NCBI RefSeq assembly: GCF_000024025.1
Contig: NC_013131.1
Span: 6,324,001-6,388,000, forward strand
DNA: 64,000 nt
Source of the DNA: Catenulispora acidiphila DSM 44928
GTDB lineage: Bacteria > Actinomycetota > Actinomycetes > Streptomycetales > Catenulisporaceae
Direction: 5' to 3'
The position numbers and the translations under genes were made by a program. Positions 50,059 through 58,717 of the stretch are shown here, one piece after another (the stretch's first letter is position 1; every line of letters begins with the position of its first letter). The notes beneath the pieces were generated by a model that did not search any database, was not told the origin of the DNA, and worked only from the letters and a program-made list of their open reading frames with translations.

Positions 50059-52430
50059 GTCCGGGCGGCGCCGTGAGCCCCGGCGGCGCCCGGCGGATCG
50101 CGATCGTCGGCGGCGGTCCCGGCGGGCTGTACTTCGCGGCGCTGGCCAAGCAGCTGGACCCGGCGGCAGTCGTGGACGTCTGGGAGCGCAACGCCGCCGA
50201 CGACACCTTCGGCTTCGGCGTGGTCTTCTCCGACGAGACGCTCGGCGGCATCGAGCACGCCGACGCCGAGATCCACGAGGCGATGGCCGCCGAGTTCGCC
50301 CGTTGGGACGACATCGACGTGCACTACCGCGGCAAGGTCGTGACCTCCGGCGGCCACGGCTTCGCGGCGCTGAGCCGGGTCCGCCTGCTGCAGATGCTCC
50401 AGCAGCGCTGCGCGGACCTGGGCATCGCGGTGCGCTATCTGACCCCGGCGCCGCCGACCGAGCAGCTGTCCGCCGAGTACGACCTGGTGGTCGCCGCCGA
50501 CGGCGTGAACTCGGCGATCCGCACCAAGTACGCCGACGCCTTCCAGCCCTCGGTCCGCACCCACGACTGCCGCTACATGTGGCTCGGCACGGACCTGGTC
50601 TTCGACGCCTTCCGCTTCCAGGTCCAGCCGACGCCGTACGGCGTGATGCAGGTCCACGGCTACCCCTACGACGCGCACGGCTCGACGTTCATCGTGGAGA
50701 TGCACGAGCGGGTCTGGCGCGCCGCCGGCTTCGACCGCTCGGCGGGGCGCGACTTCGCCCCCGGCGAGAGCGACCACGAGAGCATCGCGCAGATCGCGGA
50801 CCTGTTCGCCGACATGCTCGACGGCCACCGGCTGATCGCCAACAACTCGCGCTGGCTCAGCTTCGCGACCGTCGCCACGGCGCACTGGTCGCACGGCAAC
50901 ATCGTGTTGCTCGGCGACGCCGCGCACACCGCGCACTTCTCGATCGGCTCCGGCACGAAGCTGGCGATGGAGGACGCGTTGGCGTTGGCGGCGTGCCTGC
51001 ACGAGAACCCGGACACCGCCTCGGCGCTGGCGGCGTACGAGGCGGAGCGGCGGCCGGTCGTCGCCTCCACGCAGCGCGCCGCGGCAGCCTCCCTGCGCTG
51101 GTTCGAGGACCTGGGCCGCTACACCGAGCAGGAGCCGCTGCAGTTCGCGTTCAACCTGCTCACACGCTCGCGCCGGGTCACCTACGACAACCTCAAGCTG
51201 CGCGACCCGGAGTTCGTCGCGGAGGTGAACGGCGACGCCACGCCCCCGATGTTCCGGCCGTTCCGCCTGCGCGAGCTGACGCTGAAGAACCGCGTCATCG
51301 TCTCGCCGATGGACATGTACTCGGCGCACGGCGACGGCATGCCGAACGACTTCCACCTCGTCCACCTGGGCTCCAAGGCGCTCGGCGGCGCCGGGCTGGT
51401 GATGACCGAGATGGTCTGCGTCTCCGCCGACGGCCGGATCACGCCGGGCTGCACCGGGATGTACACCGAAGAGCAGGAGGCCGGGTGGCGGCGGATCGTG
51501 GACTTCGTCCACGCGCAGTCCACCGCGGCCATCGGGCTCCAGCTGGGGCACTCGGGCCGCAAGGGCTCGACGAAGCTGATGTGGGAGGGCATCGACGAGC
51601 CGCTGCCGGACGGGAACTGGCCGGTGGTCGGGCCCTCGCCACTGCCGTACAAGCCCGGGGTGAATCAGGTCCCGCACGAGCTCACCGTCCCGGAGCTGGC
51701 CGCGGTCAAGGCCGAGTTCGCCGCCGCCGCCGAACGCGGCGTCCGCGCCGGCTTCGACCTGCTGGAGCTGCACTGCGCCCACGGCTACCTGCTCTCCAGC
51801 TTCCTGTCGCCGCTGACCAACCAGCGCACCGACGAGTACGGAGGCTCGCTGGAGAACCGCCTGCGCTTCCCGCTGGAGGTCTTCGACGCGGTACGCGCCG
51901 TCTGGCCCGCCGAGCGCCCGATGACCGTCCGCGTGTCGGCGACCGACTGGGTCCCCGGCGGCGTGGACGGCGCGGAATCGGTCCAGATCGCCCAAGCCTT
52001 CGCCACCCACGCCGCCGACGCCATCGACGTCTCCACCGGCCAGGTCACCCCCACCGAGCAACCGGAATACGGACGCTCATACCAAACCCCCTACGCCGAC
52101 CGCATCCGCCACGAAGCAGGCATCGCCACCATCGCCGTCGGAGCCATCTCCTCCTACGACGACGTGAACTCGATCCTCCTAGCCGGCCGCGCAGACCTCT
52201 GCGCCCTAGGCCGCACGCACCTGTACGACCCCCAGTGGACCCTCCACGCAGCCGCCGACCAGGACTACACCGGCCCAGCCGCCGCCTGGCCCAACCCCTT
52301 CCGCGCCGGCGCCCGCAAACCGGCATCAGGCCGCACCGACGGCCCGCGCCCCCGCCTGGAGCTGATCCGAGAGGGGATCGAGGGGACAGCGCACGCTCGG
52401 TGGCGGCCGGGTGAGCGGTCTGGCGGGTAG
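50055..52430 (+). CDS. FAD monooxygenase-OYE fusion (2-aminobenzoyl-CoA or salicylyl-CoA type)
   Basis: 791 residues. The N-terminal half is a class A flavin monooxygenase: IAIVGGGPGGLYFAAL (about 14-30), DLVVAADGVNSAIR and LLGDAAHTAHFSIGSG. The C-terminal half (about 400-760) is an old-yellow-enzyme FMN reductase: PFRLRELTLKNRVIVSPMDMY, GLQLGHSGRKG and FDLLELHCAHGYLLSSFLSP. This fusion is known from 2-aminobenzoyl-CoA monooxygenase/reductase and the salicylyl-CoA 5-hydroxylase of Streptomyces. No gentisate dioxygenase is nearby, and RidA is, so I favour 2-aminobenzoate degradation. The GTG start overlaps the ridA stop. Confidence 0.85.
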   Translation: MSPGGAVSPGGARRIAIVGGGPGGLYFAALAKQLDPAAVVDVWERNAADDTFGFGVVFSDETLGGIEHADAEIHEAMAAEFARWDDIDVHYRGKVVTSGGHGFAALSRVRLLQMLQQRCADLGIAVRYLTPAPPTEQLSAEYDLVVAADGVNSAIRTKYADAFQPSVRTHDCRYMWLGTDLVFDAFRFQVQPTPYGVMQVHGYPYDAHGSTFIVEMHERVWRAAGFDRSAGRDFAPGESDHESIAQIADLFADMLDGHRLIANNSRWLSFATVATAHWSHGNIVLLGDAAHTAHFSIGSGTKLAMEDALALAACLHENPDTASALAAYEAERRPVVASTQRAAAASLRWFEDLGRYTEQEPLQFAFNLLTRSRRVTYDNLKLRDPEFVAEVNGDATPPMFRPFRLRELTLKNRVIVSPMDMYSAHGDGMPNDFHLVHLGSKALGGAGLVMTEMVCVSADGRITPGCTGMYTEEQEAGWRRIVDFVHAQSTAAIGLQLGHSGRKGSTKLMWEGIDEPLPDGNWPVVGPSPLPYKPGVNQVPHELTVPELAAVKAEFAAAAERGVRAGFDLLELHCAHGYLLSSFLSPLTNQRTDEYGGSLENRLRFPLEVFDAVRAVWPAERPMTVRVSATDWVPGGVDGAESVQIAQAFATHAADAIDVSTGQVTPTEQPEYGRSYQTPYADRIRHEAGIATIAVGAISSYDDVNSILLAGRADLCALGRTHLYDPQWTLHAAADQDYTGPAAAWPNPFRAGARKPASGRTDGPRPRLELIREGIEGTAHARWRPGERSGG

Positions 52431-52447
52431 GCAATGCGTAACGCCGA

Positions 52448-52478
52448 AGCGCCCACCACAGTCATGAGGTGAGCGCCT
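52448..52478. terminator. Bidirectional terminator-like hairpin
   Basis: Arms AGCGCCCACC/GGTGAGCGCC (one mismatch) lie between the convergent FMO-OYE and PaaX genes. Confidence 0.5.
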
Positions 52479-52499
52479 TAAGCATCAGCCACCTGATAG

Positions 52500-53351
52500 C
52501 TACCTGGACACCACGCTCTTCACGTAGCTCAGCCCGCGTCCGCGCAGGCGGTCGTGCAGTCCGAAGAAGATGTCCGCGGCCTGTGTTCCCTGCCAGTCCT
52601 GCGGCAACAGCTCCGGCGGCAGGCCGGGGTCGCGGTAGGGCATGCGGCGCCAGGCGTCCAAGGCGCGCAGGTAGGTCGCGAATGCGTCGGCGTCGTCGGC
52701 GGAATCGGTGTCCGTGTCGGTGGCGAGGAACTGCGCGGAGAACTCCGCGTAGCCGGCCTGCACCGCGCCGAGGTCCCACCAGCGTGCTGCCGAGTCGCGC
52801 AGGTCGGCGTAGGCGAGGTAGTCGGCGTGGAAGAGGTCTACGTAGGCCGCAAGCTCCAGCCGCTCGAGGGTGTGCCGGGCTTCTTCGGCCAGGTGGGAGG
52901 GGGCGATCCAGACGCCGGGGGCGGTGGTGCCGAAGCCGAGGCGGGACAGGCGCGAGCGCAGGAGGTGGCGGCGGTGGCGCTCGGTTTCGGGTACTGAGAA
53001 CACCGCGAGGACCCAGCCGTCGGACAGCTGCACGTCCTGGCGCAGGTAGATGCGGCGGTCGCCGTCGGCGAGGATCTCCTCGGCCTCGGGGGACAGCGAG
53101 TAGCCGGCGACGCCGTCGGCCTGGCGTGCCTGCAGGAAGCCGCGCTGCTTCTGGCGGGACACCGCGGAGCGGACGGCTGGGGCGTCCACGCCGAGTCGGC
53201 CCAGGAGGGTGACCAGGTCCGCGACCGCGATCCAGCCGCCGAGTTCGCGGCCGTAGGCGCCGAAGAAGGACACGATCAAGGACCGGGGCGTGGGCGCCTT
53301 CATGGCGGTGGCCTCGGCTGACGCGCCTTCGGTCTTCGACAGTGCGCTCAC
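52500..53351 (-). CDS. PaaX-family transcriptional regulator
   Basis: 283 residues from GTG 53351; ATG 53303 (MKAPTPRSLIVSFF), with GAGG 8 nt upstream, is an equally likely start. The PaaX pattern is clear: APTPRSLIVSFFGAYGRELGG, winged helix LGVDAPAVRSAVSRQKQRGFL, then WVLAVFSVPETERHRRHLLRSRLSRLGF and GVWIAPS. PaaX proteins are repressors released by aryl-CoA thioesters such as phenylacetyl-CoA. Its place between the catabolic genes suggests an aminobenzoyl-CoA-type ligand and control through the TGAC-N4-GTCA sites. Confidence 0.88.
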   Translation of the reverse strand: MSALSKTEGASAEATAMKAPTPRSLIVSFFGAYGRELGGWIAVADLVTLLGRLGVDAPAVRSAVSRQKQRGFLQARQADGVAGYSLSPEAEEILADGDRRIYLRQDVQLSDGWVLAVFSVPETERHRRHLLRSRLSRLGFGTTAPGVWIAPSHLAEEARHTLERLELAAYVDLFHADYLAYADLRDSAARWWDLGAVQAGYAEFSAQFLATDTDTDSADDADAFATYLRALDAWRRMPYRDPGLPPELLPQDWQGTQAADIFFGLHDRLRGRGLSYVKSVVSR

Positions 53352-53421
53352 TGGCTGCTGTTTCTCCCTGGCGGAGTCGGTCGCTGTGTCGGCAGCAAGA
53401 TACCGCGCCGGTCGGCGCGGC

Positions 53422-55095
53422 TCAGAGCAGATCTCGGAGCTTGAACCGCTGGAGCTTGCCGGTGTTGGTGCGCGGCAGCGCGGGGACGAAGTGCACGGCG
53501 CGCGGGTACTTGTACGGCGCGATGCGTGCCTTCACGAACTCCTGCAGCTCCTTGACAGTCGCCTCCCCGGTCGCCGCCTCCGGCCGCAGCACCACGAACG
53601 CCGTCACCAGCTGCCCGCGATCCGCGTCCGGCATGCCGATGACGCCAGCTTCCAGCACCGAGGGATGCCGCAGCAGCGCGTTCTCCACCTCCGGACCGGC
53701 GATGTTGTAGCCGGAGGAGATGATCATGTCATCGGAGCGCGCCTGGTACCAGAAATAGCCGTCCGCGTCGCGGATGTAGGTGTCGCCGGTGTAGTTCCAG
53801 CCGTGGCGCACATACGTGCTCTGCCTCTCGTCGGCGAGGTAGCGGCAGCCGACCGGGCCGCGCACCGCCAGCAGCCCCGGTTCGCCGTCCGGGACCGGGT
53901 TCCCCTCGGCGTCCAGGATCACGGCCTCCCAGCCGGGCACCGGACGGCCGGTGGAGCCGGGGCGGATGTCGTCGTCGGCAGCCGAGATGAAGATGTGCAG
54001 CAGCTCCGTGGCGCCGATGCCGTCGATGATCTTGACGCCGGTCGCGGCGTGCCAGGCGCGCCAGGTCTCCCCCGGCAGCGCCTCGCCCGCCGAGACGCAG
54101 CGTCGCAGCGTGCTCAGACGCGTGTCGCCGCCTCCCTCGCCGCTGCCGCCGCTGCTGCTGTCGCCATCCCCGCTCCGGGAGTCCGACTCCAGCATCGCGA
54201 GCATGGCGCGGTAGGCGGTCGGCGCCGTGAACAGCACGCTGACGCCGTGCTTCTCGATCGCACCGAGCAGCGCCTCCGGGCTGCCCCGCTCGAGCAGCAC
54301 CGTCGAGGCGCCGACGTGCAGCGGGAAGATGACCAGGCCGCCGAGCCCGAAGGTGAAGCCCAGCGGCGGGCTACCGGTGAAGACGTCGTCGGGCCGGGCC
54401 CGCAGGACATGTTCGGCGAAGGTGTCGGCGATCGCCAGGACGTCGCGGTGGAAGTGCAGGCAGCCCTTGGGGCGGCCGGTGGTCCCGGAGGTGAAGGCGA
54501 TCATCGCGACGTCGTCCTGCGACGTCCGCACCGTGTCGAACTCCCCCGCCGCGACCCGGGAGCAGCGCTCGACCAGGTCCTCGGGTCCCTTGCCGCCGAC
54601 GGTGAGGACCCGCATGCCCGCCACGCCGGCCAGCGACGCCTGCTCGTCGCACCCCGGCGCGCACAGCGCCACGCTCACCTGCGCGATCTCGGCGACGGTC
54701 GCGATCTCCTCGCTGCGCAGCAGCGGCACGACGGTCACCACCACGCCGCCGGCCTTGAGCACGCCGAACCAGCACGCCACGGTCCAGGGACTGTTCGGGC
54801 CGCAGATCAGGACCCGGTTGCCGGGCACGACGCCGAGCTCGGCGGTCAGGACGTGCGCGATCTGGTCGCTGTGCCGGTCCAGGTCGCCGTAGGTCCAGGT
54901 CTCGGCGTTGGAGATCAGGCATTTGCGGTCCGGCCCATAGGCGGCGATCGCGGTGTCGAGCAGGTGGCCGGCGCAGTTCAGCTGATCGGGATAGTGCAGT
55001 CCGTCGAGGTCGAAGCGCAGCTCGGGCCACCGGTCCGCGGCGGGCAGGCGGTCGCGGGCGAAGCTGTCGACGTGCGCTGACGGGAGCAGGTCCAT
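53422..55095 (-). CDS. Aryl-CoA ligase (2-aminobenzoate/benzoate-CoA ligase family)
   Basis: 557 residues from ATG 55095 (MDLLPSAHVDSFARDRLP), with GGAGGACCCG upstream. Adenylate-forming motifs: FTSGTTGRPKGCLHFHRD, IDGIGATELLHIF, NYTGDTYIRDADGYFW and the C-terminal Lys in RTNTGKLQRF. The sequence style (ATELLHIFIS) is that of benzoate/2-aminobenzoate-CoA ligases. It would start the pathway by making the CoA thioester. A Ser/Gly-rich insert (about residues 307-325) is unusual. It diverges from the acyl-CoA dehydrogenase gene. Confidence 0.85.
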   Translation of the reverse strand: MDLLPSAHVDSFARDRLPAADRWPELRFDLDGLHYPDQLNCAGHLLDTAIAAYGPDRKCLISNAETWTYGDLDRHSDQIAHVLTAELGVVPGNRVLICGPNSPWTVACWFGVLKAGGVVVTVVPLLRSEEIATVAEIAQVSVALCAPGCDEQASLAGVAGMRVLTVGGKGPEDLVERCSRVAAGEFDTVRTSQDDVAMIAFTSGTTGRPKGCLHFHRDVLAIADTFAEHVLRARPDDVFTGSPPLGFTFGLGGLVIFPLHVGASTVLLERGSPEALLGAIEKHGVSVLFTAPTAYRAMLAMLESDSRSGDGDSSSGGSGEGGGDTRLSTLRRCVSAGEALPGETWRAWHAATGVKIIDGIGATELLHIFISAADDDIRPGSTGRPVPGWEAVILDAEGNPVPDGEPGLLAVRGPVGCRYLADERQSTYVRHGWNYTGDTYIRDADGYFWYQARSDDMIISSGYNIAGPEVENALLRHPSVLEAGVIGMPDADRGQLVTAFVVLRPEAATGEATVKELQEFVKARIAPYKYPRAVHFVPALPRTNTGKLQRFKLRDLL

Positions 55096-55214
55096 CGGGT
55101 CCTCCGGGACTCCGTGGTGCTGGCTTGATCTGGCGTTTTCTAGCGGGTGCGGCAAGGAGGCAGCCGAGCTCGGCGCGCTGTTCACGGCGGTGGATTTCAA
55201 GCGTACGACTTCTG

Positions 55215-55226
55215 TGACGGCAGTCA
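55215..55226. promoter_or_regulatory. Candidate operator TGAC-N4-GTCA (site 2)
   Basis: TGACGGCAGTCA in the divergent promoter between the CoA ligase and acyl-CoA dehydrogenase genes, 23 nt before the latter. It matches site 1 (48776-48787) at 11 of 12 positions. Confidence 0.6.
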
Positions 55227-55248
55227 AGATTTTGTTACATTGACTCCT

Positions 55249-56442
55249 ATGGAATCCGGACCCCAGTTCCGCCTGACCCCGGCCCAGTCAGCTTTCTGCG
55301 CCCAGGTCCGCGCCCTCGCCGAGACCGACCTCGCCCCGCTGGCCGCCGCCGGCGCCCCCGGGCACGTCAACCGCCCCCTGCTGGCCGCCATGGGCCGGCA
55401 CGGGCTGCTGGCGCGCCTGTTCCCCGGCGGCGCGGACGGCCGCGCCGAGGCCGCCGCCTTGGACCTGTGCCTGCTGCGGGAGTCGCTCGCGCAGGTGTCG
55501 ACCGAAGCCGAGACCGCCCTGGCTCTGCAGGGACTCGGCACATATCCGGTGGTGCAGAGCGGGACGCAGGAACAGATCGCGCACTGGCTGCCGAAGGTGG
55601 TGGCCGGCGAGGCGGTCGCGGCGTTCGCGCTGTCGGAGCCGGGGAGCGGGTCGGACGCGGCGTCGCTGTCGCTGGCGGCGACGCCGGCGGGCTCGGGTTC
55701 CGGATCTGGCGCCGCTCCCGGCTCCGGCTCCGAATCCAGCGAGGGCTGGACGCTGAACGGCGAGAAGATCTGGATCTCCAACGCCCCCGAAGCCGACTTC
55801 TACAGCGTCTTCGCCCGCACGACCCCCGACGCGGGAGCCCGAGGCGTCACGGCCTTCCTGGTCCCGGCCGACCGCCCCGGCGTCGGCGGCGAGCACCTGG
55901 ACATGATCTCCCCGCACCCCATCGGCCGCGTCACCTTCGACAACGTCCCGGTCACCCGCGCCGACCTGCTCGGCGACGTCGACCAGGGCTTCCGCGTCGC
56001 CATGCGCACCCTGGACCTGTTCCGCCCCAGCGTCGGCGCCTTCGCCGTCGGCATGGCCCAGGCCGCGCTCGACGCCTCCATCACCCACGCCGGCCGGCGC
56101 GAAGCCTTCGGCGGCGTCCTGAAAGACCTCCAGGCGGTCTCCCACAACCTGGCCGAAATGGCCACCCGCACCGAAGCCGCCCGCCTCCTCGTCTACAGCG
56201 CCGCCGAGGCCTACGACAGCGGCGAGAAGCGCATCGCCGGCCGCTCAGCGATGGCCAAGCTCTTCGCCACCGAGACCGCGCAGTTCGTCATCGACGCCGC
56301 CGTCCAGATCCACGGCGCCCTCGCCCTCCAACAAGGCCACCTGCTCGAGCACCTCTACCGCGAGGTACGCGCGCCGCGGATCTACGAAGGCGCCTCCGAG
56401 GTGCAGCGGACGATCATCGGGCGCGAGCTGTATCGGAGCTAG
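55249..56442 (+). CDS. Acyl-CoA dehydrogenase
   Basis: 397 residues from ATG 55249 (MESGPQFRLTPAQSAFCAQV). Family motifs: FALSEPGSGSDAAS (FAD-binding loop), WTLNGEKIWISNAPEADFY, RREAFGGVLKDLQAVSHNLAEMA, and QIHGALALQQGHLLEHLYREVRAPRIYEGASEVQR (cited here as YREVRAPRIYEGASEVQR), containing the expected late active-site region. A Gly/Ser-rich insert (about 145-165) follows the first motif. It probably oxidises the reduced ring or its opened acyl-CoA product. Its last 29 nt overlap the convergent acetyltransferase gene. Confidence 0.88.
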   Translation: MESGPQFRLTPAQSAFCAQVRALAETDLAPLAAAGAPGHVNRPLLAAMGRHGLLARLFPGGADGRAEAAALDLCLLRESLAQVSTEAETALALQGLGTYPVVQSGTQEQIAHWLPKVVAGEAVAAFALSEPGSGSDAASLSLAATPAGSGSGSGAAPGSGSESSEGWTLNGEKIWISNAPEADFYSVFARTTPDAGARGVTAFLVPADRPGVGGEHLDMISPHPIGRVTFDNVPVTRADLLGDVDQGFRVAMRTLDLFRPSVGAFAVGMAQAALDASITHAGRREAFGGVLKDLQAVSHNLAEMATRTEAARLLVYSAAEAYDSGEKRIAGRSAMAKLFATETAQFVIDAAVQIHGALALQQGHLLEHLYREVRAPRIYEGASEVQRTIIGRELYRS

Positions 56443-57019
56443 GCGCTGACAGCTGCATGGCGAAGCGACGGCAGACGTGGACCCGCGAGAACTCTTCTCG
56501 CATGCGCTGCTCGTCGGCGAGCTTCCCGTGCAGGAAGAGGATCATCGGTTTCAGGCCGGGTCTGGGCGTGGCGACAGCTCGCTTCGGCTCGGCGGGCTCG
56601 GTGTAGTGGTTGGCGTAGACGTGCAAGTAGTGGTCGCTCTCGGCGAAGCCCATGGCGCGATACCAGTCCAAGGTTCCCGGATCGTCGCGGGTCCAGGCGT
56701 CGAGGGTGGTCGCCGACGCGGCGGCGGCCCGCGCGGTCGCAGCGGCGAGCAGCGCCCGGCCGAGCCCGCGCCGCCGGTGATCGGGATGCACCGCGACGGT
56801 CTCGATGGTCGCCAGCCCGTCCTCGACCGCGACGTCCATGACCGCGGCCATCGCGCCGTGCTCGTCGGCGGCGACCAGTGCGAAGCCCGGAGCGGCCACT
56901 GGCGGCTTGGCCCGCCACACGTCGTCGAAGTACGCGGTGTCCAGGAACGCGAGGACTCGGCAGCGCAGCCAGGACGTCTCGTCGGCGGGTGCGTACTCCC
57001 GGATGGTGTAGCTCGACAT
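56414..57019 (-). CDS. GNAT acetyltransferase
   Basis: 201 residues from ATG 57019 (MSSYTIREYAPADETSW). The acetyl-CoA site is VAVHPDHRRRGLGRALLAAATARA (motif A, cited as VHPDHRRRGLGRALLAA), followed by WYRAMGFAESDHYLHVYAN (motif B). Substrate unknown. The C-terminal tail beyond about residue 150 is unusual for the family and overlaps the end of the acyl-CoA dehydrogenase gene, so the true stop might be read with caution. Confidence 0.75.
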   Translation of the reverse strand: MSSYTIREYAPADETSWLRCRVLAFLDTAYFDDVWRAKPPVAAPGFALVAADEHGAMAAVMDVAVEDGLATIETVAVHPDHRRRGLGRALLAAATARAAAASATTLDAWTRDDPGTLDWYRAMGFAESDHYLHVYANHYTEPAEPKRAVATPRPGLKPMILFLHGKLADEQRMREEFSRVHVCRRFAMQLSAPSSDTARAR

Positions 57020-57048
57020 AGCGAATCCCCCATGCTTCTCAACACTTC

Positions 57049-57642
57049 TCACCCCCGCCGCTCGCTGATCCGCAGCTGCCGCTGACATTCGTCGAGCAGG
57101 TCAGGGTACGTCTTCGCGATCGCCTCCAGCGCGCGGCGGCGGAGGAGCTTCTCGGCGGCGGCGCGGCCGATCTGGCCGAACAGGCCTTCCAGCATCGAGT
57201 CGTAGTGCGTCAAGTGGTGGCGGAGGTAGTTGACCTTCCAGCGGTTCAGAGTATTGCTGTCGGCTTTGGCGGCGTCGATCGAATTGCGGGGTTCGCGGTG
57301 GCGGACGGCGCGGTCGGCCAGGACGTCGGGCGCCAAGCGGGGGATCGGGATCTCGTCGGCGGCCATGAGGCGGAGCACCTCCACGCGCCGGCGGTCCGCG
57401 GCCTGCTTGCTGATCGCGGATCTTCGGGCGGCGAGATCGCGGCGGGGGGCGAAGGTCGGGGCGCGTTCGGCGGCTTGGACGCGGGCCAGGGCGAACAGCA
57501 GGGTCGGGGCGGCGCGGCGGAAGCGCGGGACGAACTCGGTCCGGTCGGGGCGGCCCAGGAAGTCGCGGATCATCGCCGGGGTCCAGCCGCGGGCGGCGAG
57601 CTGCGTGGCGTTGAGATAGCTGGTGGTGGTGCGCGGAGCCAT
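57049..57642 (-). CDS. Hypothetical Arg-rich protein
   Basis: 197 residues from ATG 57642 (MAPRTTTSYLNATQLAARGW), with GGGGG upstream. The N-terminal LNATQLAARGWTPAMIRDFLG looks like a short helix-turn-helix-type segment; the remainder is helical and rich in Arg/Ala (VNYLRHHLTHYDSMLEGLF). I do not recognise the family. It lies 29 nt upstream of the acetyltransferase on the same strand and may share its mRNA. Confidence 0.6.
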   Translation of the reverse strand: MAPRTTTSYLNATQLAARGWTPAMIRDFLGRPDRTEFVPRFRRAAPTLLFALARVQAAERAPTFAPRRDLAARRSAISKQAADRRRVEVLRLMAADEIPIPRLAPDVLADRAVRHREPRNSIDAAKADSNTLNRWKVNYLRHHLTHYDSMLEGLFGQIGRAAAEKLLRRRALEAIAKTYPDLLDECQRQLRISERRG

Positions 57643-57806
57643 GGTGGCGCCCCCTTTCTCCTGTCCCCTCAGGAATGTGAAGGCACCAGGATGATTGGGG
57701 GCGAATAGTGCGGGCAAGTCAGAATGCGGATGATTCACCCGGTCGGCGGCATCGCTCGGCGTGTCGCGGCCTGGAACAACCCGGGTCCGCCGTGCGTTCA
57801 CCGATC

Positions 57807-58097
57807 ATGAGCGTCTTCTTCGACATGTTCGCCCCGAGCCGGCGCCACCTCGAGGAGGAGCGGAACCGGCTCGAGTGGACCCGCGACGAGGAGGGCGAGG
57901 GCGACCCGCACCGCGGCCCGATCGACCTGGACAGCGGCGTGGTGAGCATCAAGACCGCCGGCCCGGACCCCGACCCGAACCTCGAGCCGGACCCCGAGCC
58001 GACTGAAACACCGCAGGTCAGCGAGACGCCGCAGGCCGGCGCAGCACCGCAGGTCACCAAGCCAGCAGCATCGGGAACGCCCCGCAGCGAGCCATAG
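57807..58097 (+). CDS. Small DUF6191-like protein
   Basis: 96 residues from ATG 57807: MSVFFDMFAPSRRHLEEERN, then ELTRDE-type segment (here LEWTRDEEGEGDPHRGPIDL) and SGVVSIKTAG. This resembles small actinomycete proteins I know as DUF6191, function unknown. The C-terminal 40 residues are Pro/Thr-rich and overlap the convergent DUF402 gene by 44 nt. Confidence 0.6.
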   Translation: MSVFFDMFAPSRRHLEEERNRLEWTRDEEGEGDPHRGPIDLDSGVVSIKTAGPDPDPNLEPDPEPTETPQVSETPQAGAAPQVTKPAASGTPRSEP

Positions 58098-58617
58098 CCT
58101 CCAGCTCGTCCAGCGAGGCGACGGCCTGCGCCGCGGTCTCCGGCTCCCGCTCGGTCAGCCCGCTCTCGGCGAACTCGTCCTCGTCCAGGCGCAGGATCTG
58201 CGTGGTGTCGCCGGACAGCCACAGATCCAGGTCCAGGTCGCCGATGACCAGGCTCGGGCCTTCGCCGTCGCTGCCGCCCCCGCCGTCGCTGCCGCCCCCG
58301 CCGTCCCCGGCGCGCACCGTCGGCGGCCGGGTCACGTCGCAATACCAGCCCTTGACCGCGCCGGAGGCGTCACGGACCTCCTTGATGGAGTACCACCGCG
58401 AGCGCCAGTAGTGCTCGGTCCAGACGTCGCCGGGCTCGAACACCGTGAAGCCCATATCGCGCGCGCCGGTGTCCGAAGCCCAGGGCCCGACGACCACGAT
58501 GTGCTCGCCGTCGTCGTGCCGGACCACGACCGGATACTCGACATCCGGCCGCGGCGTCTTCACCAGCCGAACGGTGATGGAAGTGTTTAGCTTCAGTAAG
58601 GAGTTTTCGTTGCTCAC
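58054..58617 (-). CDS. DUF402 family protein
   Basis: 187 residues from GTG 58617, chosen because GAGGA lies 5-6 nt upstream. DUF402 features: WASDTGARDMGFTVFEPGDVWTEHYW region (cited as GFTVFEPGDVWTEHYW), RWYSIKEVRDASGAVKGWYC and VIGDLDLDLWLSGD. Proteins of this fold include nucleoside di/triphosphate phosphatases that use the acidic residues seen here. A Gly/Ser/Asp repeat (two copies of GGGGSDG) is inserted before the last part. Divergent from plsC. Confidence 0.75.
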   Translation of the reverse strand: MSNENSLLKLNTSITVRLVKTPRPDVEYPVVVRHDDGEHIVVVGPWASDTGARDMGFTVFEPGDVWTEHYWRSRWYSIKEVRDASGAVKGWYCDVTRPPTVRAGDGGGGSDGGGGSDGEGPSLVIGDLDLDLWLSGDTTQILRLDEDEFAESGLTEREPETAAQAVASLDELEAMARCGAFPMLLAW

Positions 58618-58657
58618 GTCATTCCTCATATCCCAAACCGGTTCCAACGAGGTCAAT

Positions 58658-58693
58658 GTAAGTACCGGTCCTCAGCGAGGGTCGGTAACTTAC
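58658..58693. promoter_or_regulatory. Inverted repeat upstream of plsC
   Basis: GTAAGTACCG and CGGTAACTTAC pair over 10 positions with one bulge, 25 nt before the GTG start; a candidate operator of the divergent DUF402/plsC promoter region. Confidence 0.45.
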
Positions 58694-58717
58694 GCCACGG
58701 TAGGTTAGGGTCCTCCT

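Noticed and set aside
49971-52061. Minus-strand open frame of 696 codons
   Set aside because: Antisense to the FMO-OYE gene; no recognisable domain.
50055-52430. Salicylyl-CoA/gentisate pathway as the main reading of the catabolic cluster
   Set aside because: No gentisate 1,2-dioxygenase in the window and RidA is embedded; 2-aminobenzoate fits better, though salicylate cannot be excluded.
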